64,000 nucleotides of DNA from the NCBI RefSeq assembly GCF_033115175.1, contig NC_084831.1, forward strand, positions 8,032,540-8,096,539, given 5' to 3'. The DNA comes from Lepus europaeus (lineage: Eukaryota > Chordata > Mammalia > Lagomorpha > Leporidae). Position 1 is the first letter of the stretch, and every line of letters begins with the position of its first letter. The position numbers were made by a program, and so were the translations under genes. Below are positions 19,450-29,464 of the stretch, piece after piece. The notes under the pieces were generated by a model. That model worked only from the letters and a program-made list of their open reading frames with translations. It made no database searches and was not told the origin of the DNA.

Positions 19450-21677
19450 TTGAGCCTGGCACAGAGAGCAGCCTGATGGGAAATCTCTCTTCCTTCCCAG
19501 GCTGCTGCTCCATTCTGGAGGGGGCCGTGGGGGAGCCAGTATGCGATGGGGTACGCGGAGGTCAGCCTGCAGGAGTGAGGAGGAGAAAACAATGGACCCA
19601 CCCCACGCCCACCTCTCCCACAGGCTGAGAATTCAGAGCCTTCACGCCCTCTTCCCTGGCGAGAAGCCGTCTCTGTCACACCCACGGTGCAGGAGCCTCC
19701 TGGTGGGAGAGCGCAGATTTGGGTGTCTGCTGTTTCCACCCCGGGGCTGTCGCGGGCCCTGTAGAGTCCCAGCACAGCTGCAGTGTGCAGAACCCATCAG
19801 ACCCGAGGGGTCGGAAGCAGAGGCTCCACTCGGGGGGACACCGGTAGGACACAGCTGCTTCTGGCATTGCAAACCACGGTTTGAGGTCACTGGGGACTGG
19901 CAGCTGGGAACGCGTTGGCCAGAAAGCAAAGCCCAAGGCAAAAGCTCACTTGCTAAGCCTTCGGGGGGTTCTGTGGATGGGAACCAAGGGCGAGGGACAA
20001 GGGAAACGACGTGTCTGTAGCTGATGTGGCTGCTTGGCTGTACCCAAGCCCTAGCAGCTTAAAGCAACACACTGGTCTCTCCGCGCGGCTTCTGTGGATT
20101 AGGAATGTGGTGCTCCGGAGCCGTTGGCCCCAATGGCCGCAGGTGACGGCCGGCTGGGGACGCAGCCGTGGCAAGGCTTGGCCAGGGGAGGACCCGCTGC
20201 CAAGCGATCCCCATGGCTGGTGTGGGCCTCGGGTCCTTGCTGCCTCTTGCCTGCTGGTTGGCGACGTCAGCTCCTTGCCATGCGGGCCTCTCCGCGGAGT
20301 TGAGCGACTTCCCTGAGGGAGACAGGGAGCTTGTAGAATCCACGATGTCTTTGCCCCCATCCTTGGGGGCGACATCACTCTGTGCCATGTGCTCGGTGGC
20401 TGGGGTCACTGGGTCCTGCTCATACTCTGGGGGGGCTCCCACCTTGGGCATGAATACCGGGCGACGGGATCATGGGGGCACCTCAGAGGCTGCGCACCCG
20501 GTGGGGAACGAGGGACAGCAACTGTCAGGGGCCATGTGACCCGGCTGGCCACAGCTCTGCCAACACCCCGCCGTGGCCGGGGGTCGCCCTGGGCACCTTG
20601 CTGGAGTGATGAGCAGTGAGGACGAACAGGAAGAGCGTGCAGCCAGGGGCCCGGGGCCCCAGAACAAAGTGCCACAGTGGGGTGTGTTGGGGGCTTCAGA
20701 CAACACAGTGGGATTGCCCTTCAGGACACCCCTGTTGGCCCAACCCGATGCTCAGGGAGTCTTGTCTGAATGACCGAGTCTCACGCTGTCTCCAGGGCCT
20801 CTGCCAACCGCCCTCCCGCAACACAAACCAGTGCCCAGTGCTCATTTGCTCTCCCCAAGGAGCTGACAGCGATGGGGAGCCACGCCCTGGCTGGAATGGG
20901 GAGGCTGGTTAGGGAGCTGGTGAGCGTGCAGTCCTGGCTGACGGGGCCTAAACCTGGACTAGAGGAAGGGCTCGGGCGATGCCATGAGGAGCCAGCGGAC
21001 ACAGGCTGCGGCCTGGGTGGTCCAGCCAGAAGTGAGTGGAGAAGGCTACCCAGGGCTCCATCAGGGGCAGCGCCCCGGGAGACGCTCCACCCTTGGGAGT
21101 GTTCTCGTAATTTCTCCTGAACCTGAGATAAGGAGGCTTATTTTGGAGACAATCCCAGGATACGTCAGCAAGAGAGTGGGGAAGGGACCCAGCGAAAGAG
21201 GAAAAGTGCCTGGACGTGGAGGACTGACAGCCCTTGACTGCCCGCCCCCCAGGGAACTCCTAGCATGTGCAAAGCACACGGTGCCGCCTATGACCCGCGG
21301 GCGCTGTGTTTGCAGGCCGGCTCCAGCGGCTGAACCATTCCCAGGTTAGATCACGGCTCAGCACCTCCCACCTGGCCCGAGGACATCCAGGTAGGTTCTG
21401 GCTGCCACAGAAAGCCCCCACTCAGAAAAGCGAGGTCAGGGGCCAGGGCCACGGTCCCTACGGTGACAGACGGGCCAGTGCCCACAGGCAGGTGTGGAGT
21501 TCGGATTGCAAAGTGCTCCAGGACGTCTGGGCAGCTGCGGCGGCTGGCTCCCCTCCTGTGGGACTTGATGTTTCAGCTAAGGCAGTGGAGGACGAATCCA
21601 GACTGAGAGCTGCGCCGTGAACAAATCGCCAAGTCCTTGATTTGGTTCAGACCTGGGTCTGTGGGAAGAGAAATGTA
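19450..21677. other. SINE-free NPPA-NPPB spacer
   Basis: 2.2 kb of unique, GC-moderate sequence without a recognisable gene. It contains a GATA/CArG-like pair at 21126-21146, listed separately. Confidence 0.55.
21126..21146 (+). promoter_or_regulatory. Candidate GATA plus CArG-like pair
   Basis: AGATAA (21126-21131) and CTTATTTTGG (21137-21146, one mismatch to CArG) lie 5 bp apart, recalling the paired elements in the NPPA promoter. They sit in a repeat-free block between the two hormone genes. Motif evidence only. Confidence 0.3.
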
Positions 21678-22015
21678 TTTTTTAAAGATTATTTGTTTAT
21701 TTTGTTTATTCACTTGAAATGCAGAGTTGCAGAGAGAGAAGGAGAGAGAGAGAGAGGTCTTCCATCTGCTGATTGACTCCCCAGATGGCCACAATGGCCA
21801 GGGTTAGGCCAGGCCAATGTCAGGAGCCTGGACCTCCAAGCAAGTCTCCCACACGGGTGCAGGGGCCCAAGCACAAGGGCCGTCTCCCACTGCTTGCCCA
21901 GGGGCGTTCGCAGGGAGCTGGATTGGAAGTGGTGCAGCCAAGCCTCCACCTGCATTCGTACAGGATGCCGGCATTCTAGGCAGTGGCTCAGAAAACTGTG
22001 CCACAACGCTGACCC
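21678..22015 (-). mobile_element. Old-type C-SINE
   Basis: Tail aaagattatttgtttatttt, then gatggccacaatggccaggg, and decayed head ccacaacgctgacccc. Confidence 0.9.
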
Positions 22016-22576
22016 CAGAAAAATGCACTTGTATTCCCTTGTCACGAGTCACGCTCAGAAGGCTGACATCTGCCTCGACAGGCGTGGAGAGGGCTCAGTG
22101 GAGCAGAACCGCGAGGCGCGATGAAGCGCTCGGGCCCAGCGCTGTGCTGAACTGTGTAATCTGAGCACTGGAGGCCAGCAAAGCCGGTCCACCCTGCGCT
22201 GACCTTCCTCCCAGCTCCAAAGCCCTGGACTAAGCCTCTTCAGGTCTGCTGTTGCCGTCGAGCCTTTGTGGAAAGGTGAAGCGAGGAGCGTTGTATTAGG
22301 GCATCCCGCGTCACAGCAACAGGATGCTCGGGGCTGTGTCGTCTGTGCAGAAGAGAGGCTTTGCTTCTTCAGCTCTCAGGAGAGCACAGCGGGTGCGGCA
22401 TCTGCAGGCTCCAGTGAGGGCCCCACGGCAGGTGTGTGCAGACGAGCTCAAAGGACAAGACAGGAAGCCAGAGAGGGAGTGGAGACAGCTGAACCCATTT
22501 ATAAAACAACCCTTCATCTTGGGGACCCACTCCTGTGAGACCCAGCCTATTCCATGAGACGCCCCCCCCCCAAGTG
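22016..22576. other. Unique spacer segment
   Basis: No gene or repeat recognised. Confidence 0.5.
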
Positions 22577-22589
22577 ACCTGATGACTTT

Positions 22590-22920
22590 TTTTTATGACA
22601 GGCAGAATTAGACAGAGAGAGAGAGACAGACAGAGAGAAAGGTCTTCCTTTTCCATTGGTTCACCCCCAAAATGGTCACTACGGCCAGCGCGCTGCGCCG
22701 ATCTGAAGCCAGGAGCCAGGTGCTTCTCCTGGTCTCCCATGGGGTGCAGGGCCCAAGCACTTGGGCCATCCTCCACTGCCCCCCTTCCCTGGGCCACAGC
22801 AGAGAGCTGGCCTGGAAGAGGAGCAACCGAGACAGAGTCTGGTGCCCCGACCAGGACTAGAACCTGGGGTGCCGGCACCGCAGGCGGAGGATTAGCCAAG
22901 TGAGCCGCGGCGCCGGCCAT
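22590..22920 (-). mobile_element. Young-type C-SINE with 13-bp target duplication
   Basis: Starts with an A/T tail and gacaggcagaattagacag, ends agccgcggcgccggcc. Flanked by acctgatgacttt at 22577-22589 and 22921-22933. Confidence 0.95.
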
Positions 22921-23162
22921 ACCTGATGACTTTCTACAAGGTCTGTCCTCTTAAAGGCTCCCACCTCAACATCACCGCACTGGAGACCAAGCTTCCAGCA
23001 CACAAACCTTTGGGGCCACACTCAGACCGCATGCAAGCCATATGAGCTTCTGTGAGGACCAACCACGGCACAGCTGCTGGGTTAACAGGCAAGTCCCGGA
23101 GGTAAAGGCCACAGCTGTGGCTCTAAGGGGAAGCACTGGGCACTGGGAAGGGCTGGGTTTCC

Positions 23163-23223
23163 AAAAATGTTTATTTCCATTTATTTGAAAGGCAGAGCGA
23201 CAACAAGAGATAGAGATAGAGAC

Positions 23224-23263
<40 letters not shown>

Positions 23264-23474
23264 CCAAGTGCTGGTTTGCAGATCCGTGAACTCCACCCGG
23301 ACCTCCCGGCTGGCTTACAGGGACCTAAGTATCAGAGCCATCACCTGCTGCCTCCCAGGGTGTGCATTAGCAGGAAGCTGGATTGGAAGTGGAGACAGGA
23401 ACCCAGGCGCTCCGATGTGGGATGCAGGGGTCCCAAGCAGTAGCTTAACCTGCTGTGTCATGACCCCCGCCCCA
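23163..23474 (-). mobile_element. Old C-SINE with (GATAGA)n/(GA)n body
   Basis: Tail tttatttccatttatttg, an expanded GATAGA and GA stretch (23206-23258), then ggaagctggattggaagtgg and the decayed head. Confidence 0.85.
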
Positions 23475-23919
23475 GGGAGAAGACTGGTTTTGAAGGGCAT
23501 CCGTAGATAGTGTGTGCCCTGCAACGCCGACCACGTAGGCACCCAATAGGATGTCACCCCGTGGGCCACAGCAGGCCGCCCTCTGCCCAGTCTCCAGCGG
23601 TCACATTTGGCTCTTCACAGGTCTCTCTGGGCTCCTCTTTCCTGGGCCGTTGCCTGGAGAAAGGACCCAAGGAACAGGATGTGTTACACATACACGCTGC
23701 TCTGTGACCCCCAGTGACGGACGAGCAGAGTCGCCTGGGAGAGTCCTGATGGGCTGAGTCTGGGAGGCTGTGTGCTCATCGCCAGAGCAGAGGGAGGAGG
23801 CTGCTGTGGGCAGCGGTCCCAAAGGTCACGCTGAGGGACCAACAGGAGGCGAACCTGCCATGCTGCCAGCAAGCCTAATTTACAGATTTGGGGAAAGCAG
23901 TGGGGTGGGGTGGGGAGTG

Positions 23920-24080
23920 GTTGGGAGCCTAGGTGCTTGGATCCTGGCTCTGCCACTTACTAACTCCATGACCCTTCACAAGTTACACGTGCCTTGGTTT
24001 TCCCATCTGTGACATGGGGGACGCAAGAGTTCTTGGAGTAGTTCATGGAGAGCACCTGGTACATTCACAAGGCCTTTGGA
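23920..24080 (-). mobile_element. MIR-like fragment
   Basis: Contains atcctggctctgccacttac and ttttcccatctgtgacatgg, the reverse-strand signature of the ancient mammalian MIR SINE. Confidence 0.7.
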
Positions 24081-24182
24081 AATGTCATCTGTTCTGACTG
24101 CCCACTGCCTTCCGTGAGTCGCAAACATTAGACCACCAGGACTAGTTTGTTGGGAAATGCACTACTCCAACAATCCCATTAA

Positions 24183-24501
24183 AATTTTTTTTTTAAAGAT
24201 TCATCCATTCATTTATTTATTTGAAAGGCAGAGTTACACAGAGAGAGGGAGACAGAGGTTTCCACCTGCAGGTTCACTCCCCAGATGGACACATGGTTGG
24301 GGCCGGGCTAGAAGCCGAGCTCCTTCCGGGTCTCCCACATGGGTGCAGGGGCCCAAGCACTCGGGCCTCTTCTACTGCTCTCCCACGTGCATTGGCAGGG
24401 AGCTGAATTGCAAGCAGAGCGGCTGGGACTCCAACTGGCGTTCACACGGGGTGCTGGGGTCACAAGCAGCAGCGTAACCTGCTCTGCCACGAAGCCAGTC
24501 T
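24183..24501 (-). mobile_element. Old-type C-SINE
   Basis: Tail aaagattcatccattcattt, body ctccttccgggtctcccac, head cctgctctgccacgaagcc. Head-to-head with the copy at 24516. Confidence 0.88.
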
Positions 24502-24515
24502 CTTAAAGAACCCTT

Positions 24516-24822
24516 GGGGCTGGAGCTGCAGTGCAGCAGGTTGGGACGTCGGCATCCCTTAGGGCACCAGTTCAAGTCCCAGCTGCTCCACTTCCGATCC
24601 AGCTCCCTGCTAGTGCACCTGGAAAAATGGTGGAAGATGGCCCAAGTGCTTGGGCCCCTGCACCCACATGGGAGGCCTGGATGAGGCTCCTGGCTCCTGG
24701 CTTTGGCCTGGCTCAGCCCCGGCCCTTGCAGCCATTTGGGGAGTGAACCGGCGATGGAGGATCTCTCCCTCTCTCTTTCTGTAGCTCTAACTTTCAAGTA
24801 AAATAAATCTTAGAAACAAAAT
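24516..24822 (+). mobile_element. Old-type C-SINE
   Basis: Head ggggctggagctgcagtgc, B-box gttcaagtcccag, tail aaataaatcttag. Only 14 bp separate it from its inverted neighbour. Confidence 0.88.
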
Positions 24823-24954
24823 TTAATCCATCTCATTAGCTATTCTAATCTGTGATACACACTGAATTCAAATGAGAACAATCGCTCGAGGAAGCATGGC
24901 ATGAGGCTATCAGACAGGCTGTCTGGGGCTCAAATGTCAGGGAACAGAGCGGGA

Positions 24955-25080
24955 AGTCACCGGGATCCCAGCTCAAATCCCAGCTCTCAGGGAGGGTGTC
25001 TGATATTTTAGGCCTCAGTTTTCTCATCGGGAAAATGGGGCTAAGAAGAGAGCTGACTTCATGGTGCCTTACCCAGCAGC
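24955..25080 (-). mobile_element. MIR-like fragment
   Basis: Contains gcctcagttttctcatcggg followed by aaaatggggctaag, the typical reverse MIR core. Upstream part decayed. Confidence 0.6.
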
Positions 25081-25714
25081 ACCATCTGAGCTCAGATCCT
25101 AAGTGGCGGTGTGGGAGGAGACGGCCTGGGCTAAGGCCTGGGCGCCTGGACACAGGACAGGGTTCTGCAGGGCAGCTGGAGAGGAAGTGTTGACGTGGGG
25201 GCACACCCGGGGAGTTGAGCCTCCTGTCAGACCCCTGGGTTGGGTTTTGAGGGTCTTTTCCAGGATGACATCAGGAGTTGGAGGTCTGAAGTTGAAATTT
25301 GGGGAAGGATGGAGCCTCACCCCAACATGGGAACGCGACACACACAAAACCCCCAATGTCTGACATGTTTGCTCAGGCTTCTGGAAACAACTGTCGCCAG
25401 GGAAATCAGCTAGGGTGGGATTCCAGGCAGGAGCTCGCACCCTGATCCAGGCCGGGGCCGTTCCACCCCCTGGGAGAAGCCGCCCTGCTCCAAGAAACAG
25501 GCGCTGGCCATTGTGGCCATTTCAGAGCGTTCGACGCCCCGACAGGAAAGAAAGCGCTCCACGCCCCCCACTGGCCCCGCCCTTAGGGCCGCATCCCAAC
25601 CCCACCATCAAGACACCGCTGGGACCTTCAGCAAACACAGGGTTTGGTTTGGTTTGTTGTTGCTAAAATGAGGAGCAGTCATGAACGCACAGAAACAAAT
25701 CAGCTTCGAAGGAA
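25081..25714. other. NPPB downstream region
   Basis: Unique sequence just past NPPB. No gene or repeat recognised. It belongs to the SINE-free block 24823-28659 around NPPB. Confidence 0.5.
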
Positions 25715-25887
25715 GGCTGTCGTGTTGATTTTATTTCACGGTGGAAATCTTTTAGAAAAGGATCAAGTAAAAATTAATAAATACATAAATAAATAAATAG
25801 GAGCCGCTCCAAAGGGGTGGGGGGCGTGGGCCGGGGGAGGGCGTCCCTTGTGGAGTCCAGAGCGGTTATCTGCGGCCAGCGTTCCTT
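25715..25887 (-). other. NPPB: NPPB 3' UTR with AU-rich elements
   Basis: Four ATTTA pentamers in mRNA sense (plus positions 25778-25782, 25786-25790, 25790-25794, 25794-25798), the last three overlapping as TATTTATTTATTTATG. Such elements mark unstable mRNAs and are a known feature of mammalian BNP transcripts. Confidence 0.85.
25730..25735 (-). terminator. NPPB poly(A) signal AATAAA
   Basis: Minus strand GTGAAATAAAATCAACACG, about 155 nt after the stop codon. Cleavage near 25715 is inferred. Confidence 0.82.
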
Positions 25888-25904
25888 CTACTGCTTCCTG
25901 AGCA
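25888..25904 (-). CDS. NPPB: NPPB exon 3 coding part
   Basis: Acceptor ctctccacag followed by TG CTC AGG AAG CAG TAG. It completes the split Val codon and gives the hormone tail VLRKQ (human VLRRH). Confidence 0.92.
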
Positions 25905-26892
25905 CTGTGGAGAGAAGAGACAGGTGGTGAAGGGCCTGGGGCGGGGAGACAGAGGTGGAGGCTGAGCTTGGTGTTTGAGGCTTGGGAACTTCTAGACCTT
26001 AGCTTCCTGGTCCATACACAGGGAGGGGGTGGCATCACCCTGGCGATCCCGCCCTTGCCTTTGAGGCTCTAGAAGGGGCTGGGGACGCGGGTGGGGTGAT
26101 GGGTGGGGTCCTCAATGAGTGTTTCCAGAAAGGCACTCTTCAGCAAGAGGGGGAGTGAGCCAGGCGTCCCAGACAACAAACCAGAAGTGACTCTCAGGCT
26201 GACAGGGCTGGGCGTGCAGCTCCCCAGCCTGGACCCAACACAGATGGACGCTCACCATTGCAGCCCAGGCCGCTGAAGGAGCCAATTCGGTCCATCCTCC
26301 GCCCGAAGCAGCCTGAGCCCTGCATCCGCTTGGGGCCATGGAGTCTCCGCAGGGTCTGGCGGGCCTCATCCTGGGGCCCAGGGCTGCCTGCAGGGGCTGC
26401 CTCTCTGGCCTCCTGGGTCTCCCAGGTTTTTGCCGTGCCTCCGTCTTGCTGGGTAGGCTCCAGGGTCGTCTGCTGTGTCTGCAGCTGGGAGACCTTGTCC
26501 CGGAGACGGCCCAGCAGCTGCTGTGGTGGGCAGAAACCAGAGGCTTGGCGTCTCCCACCTGGGCTCACCCTCCCCATGGTGCCCAAGTGAACCCACCCAG
26601 AGCACTGCGTCCAGGGACCTGGAGTCACTCTCTCTGCTTTCTGATTCTCTCATTGATTCCCGAGGGAGCGTGGAGACCCTAGGGACGGCAGCTGGGCGCC
26701 CTTTCCTTGCTGCTGTCCAAGCCCTCCAGGGCGCTCACATCTACGCAGCCCCTCTGCACTCACCTGTATCTCAGAAAGTTCCGAGGAGGCCTTGCTGGTG
26801 CTGCCCAGCGGGTGGGGACGACACCTCTGCGGGGACAGGTGCAACAACAAGAGGAGCAGGAGAGCCCGGGAGAGCGCCGTCGGGAGGTCCAT
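25888..26892 (-). CDS. NPPB: NPPB, B-type natriuretic peptide precursor (136 aa)
   Basis: Precursor of BNP, the ventricular hormone acting on NPR1. Minus-strand exons: 26892-26764, 26520-26256 and 25904-25888 (43 codons, 88 codons plus one base, then five residues and stop). Residues 1 to about 26 form a signal peptide with seven consecutive Leu (11-17). The pro-region follows, then the hormone with ring Cys114-Cys130 ([17 protein letters not shown]) and tail NVLRKQ. The human furin site R-A-P-R aligns with R101-R102-L103-H104 here, so the P1 Arg is replaced by His and no RxxR remains. The human signal-cleavage residue Ser26 aligns with Pro26. Splice sites (GT-AG) and frame are intact, so this is a functional gene by structure. 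Confidence 0.95.
26256..26520 (-). CDS. NPPB: NPPB exon 2
   Basis: Acceptor tctgcccaccacag, then CAG CTG CTG GGC; donor TGC AAT G|gtgagc. Choosing this AG keeps the human exon-2 register (14 residues before the conserved LQ); the next AG, 3 bp on, would drop one Gln. Encodes most of proBNP and the ring. Confidence 0.92.
26764..26892 (-). CDS. NPPB: NPPB exon 1 coding part
   Basis: Starts ATG GAC CTC CCG at 26892 and ends GAG ATA CAG before GTGAGT. The first residues [20 protein letters not shown] align with the human leader. A longer upstream frame from 26940 is 5' UTR. Confidence 0.94.
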
Positions 26893-26990
26893 GTTGCTGG
26901 GGAGAGCGGCTGCTGCGGGGTGCGCGGGTTCCCGTCCCACCTCTGGGAGGCCAGCGAGTGCTCTCCTGTCTGCTCCGGGAACCGCGCGCG

Positions 26991-27000
26991 GCCTTTTATT
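26991..27000 (-). promoter_or_regulatory. NPPB TATA-like box
   Basis: Minus strand AATAAAAGGC, about 100 bp upstream of the ATG. It implies transcription start near 26965 and resembles the known BNP promoter. Confidence 0.82.
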
Positions 27001-27052
27001 CCTGAGCTGAGTGTCCAGCCGATCCTTCCCCGGCGGAGGGGCGGGGGCGCCG

Positions 27053-27079
27053 TTATCTCTGATTTATCAGCCACATTCC
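27053..27079 (-). promoter_or_regulatory. NPPB tandem GATA sites and M-CAT box
   Basis: Minus strand carries GGAATG (M-CAT, TEAD site, 27074-27079), TGATAA (27064-27069) and AGATAA (27053-27058) within 27 bp. Tandem GATA plus M-CAT is the established core of the rat and human BNP proximal promoter and drives cardiac expression. Confidence 0.88.
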
Positions 27080-27450
27080 GGCCCGCTGAGCTCAGGGCCG
27101 GGAATGCGCCCCTCCGCGCTGGCGGTGGAGGCTGGGGAGAGCAGGCCTTGTATAGAAATGGGCTGGGCCGGGGGCGGGCGCGCGGGGGCCCCTGCACGTA
27201 CCCGGTTCCCGCTTCCTCCCTTCCTGCGAAAATCCGGGGCCCTCGCGTGGCGCTCTCTTCTTCTCTCTCCACCCCAATCATCGCTGGAAAGGGCAGGGAG
27301 AAGCCCAGGACCGCCCCGGGCTGAGCCCCTTACGCCGGGAGCCAGCGGCCCGCGGGACTCCGGCTCGCAGCCGCTGGGTGCGGGGGCGCTGGCCGTGGTG
27401 CTGAACGCGCCCGAGCGAACGAGGCGCAAACTCTCAGAATCCGCCCTTCT

Positions 27451-28084
27451 CATCGCGGTTTCCAGGCCCGGAAGACCTTCAGGGGACAGAGGACAAAAGA
27501 CCTCCAAGGCCTCCCTCGCGCGCTCACTATCTCCATCCCCCACCATGAGCCTCGTGATACTGGGATGTAATTCTTCAGCGTCAACTACCTACAAACCTGG
27601 TTATGACAAGGAAGTTATGGAATGCTGACCCTAGAGGGTAGAATTGATTTGGCCTGGCTGGAATTTCGAGAGCAAGTCCAGAGACGAAGTCACCAGGAAT
27701 GCACTCTGGGCACCTCATCCAGGTGCCAACACCTTCCCCACCCCCAGACAACGCAGGATGGAAACAGATCGTGATCAGAGGGTGCATGTACCCTTCCAGT
27801 GCCCCCTTTGTCGGATCACCCACCGACTAATTCCCATCTTCAGATGGCCTGGAGCCCCTCCGTTATTAGAAATGAGAATCAGAGAAACGGCCTTGGGAAG
27901 GGACACAGCAGCATAAAGAACCCCCCACACACACACACACACACACACTCTCCATGCCATGACCCCATCTGTGTTAACAAGCAGCAGCAGCAGCAACAGA
28001 CTGGGGGGGGGGGGGGCTGGCAGAGACAGGAAAGGGACAAACTTCTGAAAGCTGGCAGCTGCCAGGTGTTGAATAGGAAACTGC
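27451..28084. other. NPPB upstream region
   Basis: Unique apart from the short CA repeat near 27927 and a run of 14 G near 28004. No gene recognised. Confidence 0.5.
27926..27949. repeat. (CA)n microsatellite
   Basis: Uninterrupted run of about eleven CA dinucleotides upstream of NPPB, length-variable in principle. Confidence 0.9.
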
Positions 28085-28215
28085 TGCTATTATTCCTCAT
28101 TTTCCAGACAAGAAAGCCACTTGGATGAATCAACCTGCTTTGCAGAGGTCACGCCATTGACAAGGAGTAAGTCCTGGTTTCCCAACCAGCTGTCAGGTTC
28201 CAGCCCTACAGTTCT
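28085..28215 (+). mobile_element. MIR-like fragment
   Basis: Contains tattattcctcattttccag followed by acaagaaagc, then cagaggtcacgcc, a decayed plus-strand MIR core. Confidence 0.55.
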
Positions 28216-28645
28216 TATAAACTACCTTGGTGGTCAGGAGGTGTTTCTTCAAAAGCTTTGTTGGACCCCTTGTCATCGACGAAGGCTCAGGGAGCTGGGC
28301 TGCTGTGTGGAGTGTGGGTCTGGATGTGCGGGGGAAGGAAGGTGTGGGCTAAGGTGAGCATTTTGTAGAAGAAGATGGGGGGGGTCAATGAGGACTGCAT
28401 GATGATGGCAGTTCTGGGCAGGTCCCGGGGGGCTGTGGCAGTGTGTGTGTGTGTGTGTGCATGTGCATGCCACAGGAACTCTATCCCTAGGTGAAGTGGA
28501 CATGAGGGAGGCAACAAAATACAGCCTAGGGTATAGAGCTGAGTCAGAGCCAGGGAGCGGGGCTGCCGAAGGCCTCGAGTCCATTATGCTGGATGTGACA
28601 GGGTGAAGGGTCATGGGGAGCCAGAACCCATCACCAACACTTATC
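28216..28645. other. Spacer with (GT)n
   Basis: Unique except for a (GT) run at 28440-28460. No gene recognised. Confidence 0.5.
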
Positions 28646-28659
28646 AAGAGTGAACTCTG

Positions 28660-29006
28660 GCCAGCGCCATGGCTCACCAAGCTAATCCACCGCCTGCGGT
28701 GCCCATACCTGCGGTGCCCATACCCAGGTTCTAGTCCCGGCTGGGGTGCTGGATTCTGTCCTGGTTGCTCCTCTTTTAGTACAGCTCTCTGCTGTGGCCT
28801 GGGAAGTCAGTGGAGGATGGCCCAAGTGCTTGGGCCCTGCACCCGTATGGGAGATCAGGAGGAAGCACCTGGCTCCTGGCTTTGGATCGGCGCAGCACAC
28901 CAGCCGTGGCGGTCATTGGGGGGGGGGGGTGTAAACCAACAGAAGGAAGACCTTTCTCTCTGCCTCTCTCTCTCACAGTCTAACTCTGCCTGTCAAAAAA
29001 AAAAAA
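28660..29006 (+). mobile_element. Young-type C-SINE with 14-bp target duplication
   Basis: Head gccagcgccatggctcacc, B-box ggttctagtcccg, poly(A) tail. Flanked by aagagtgaactctg at 28646-28659 and 29007-29020. The head contains an internal 14-bp duplication (tgcggtgcccatac twice). Confidence 0.95.
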
Positions 29007-29020
29007 AAGAGTGAACTCTG

Positions 29021-29464
29021 CCTCTAGCCAAGCCTCGCTGTGCTCTTCTGCACAGTGGACATAGCTCCCTCCTTGCGAAGATTGCAAGGGAAGAGATGGT
29101 ATCTGGGGAAGCCTGCAGCAGTGTGAGAAAGATCAAGGAATCCAGGTGATTAAATAGCTGGTCCTTGCATCAGAGGAGCATATTATGACCTTGATTGCGA
29201 CCCCAGGGGGCACCCAGAGCCTGTCTCTGCCCCCATGGAGGGGAATGTGGGAGAATTCAGGGAAGAGAGGGCTACAGACATCCTCCCAAGGACTCTGTCC
29301 AGAGAAGGAGGGTGTATTACCCACTAACTCTCATGCCAGGCCGGCCCCACAAATACCTATTGAATGCCTGCTCTCTGCCATGCACTTTTGGCATTGGCAT
29401 CCAATCATCCCTCCTCAGTCACAATGTTACTGTACAAGGGTTGACTTCGGTGCATGAGAGAAGC
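29021..29464. other. Unique spacer segment
   Basis: No gene recognised. A weak MIR-like stretch (attgaatgcctgctctctgc) lies near 29357. Confidence 0.45.

Larger units (their letters stand above)
26960..27450. other. CpG-rich stretch over and upstream of the NPPB promoter
   Basis: GC-rich with many CpG and GC boxes (gggcgggggcgcc, gggcgggcgcgcgggg). It begins at the promoter and extends about 450 bp upstream. I could not compute observed/expected CpG. Confidence 0.65.
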
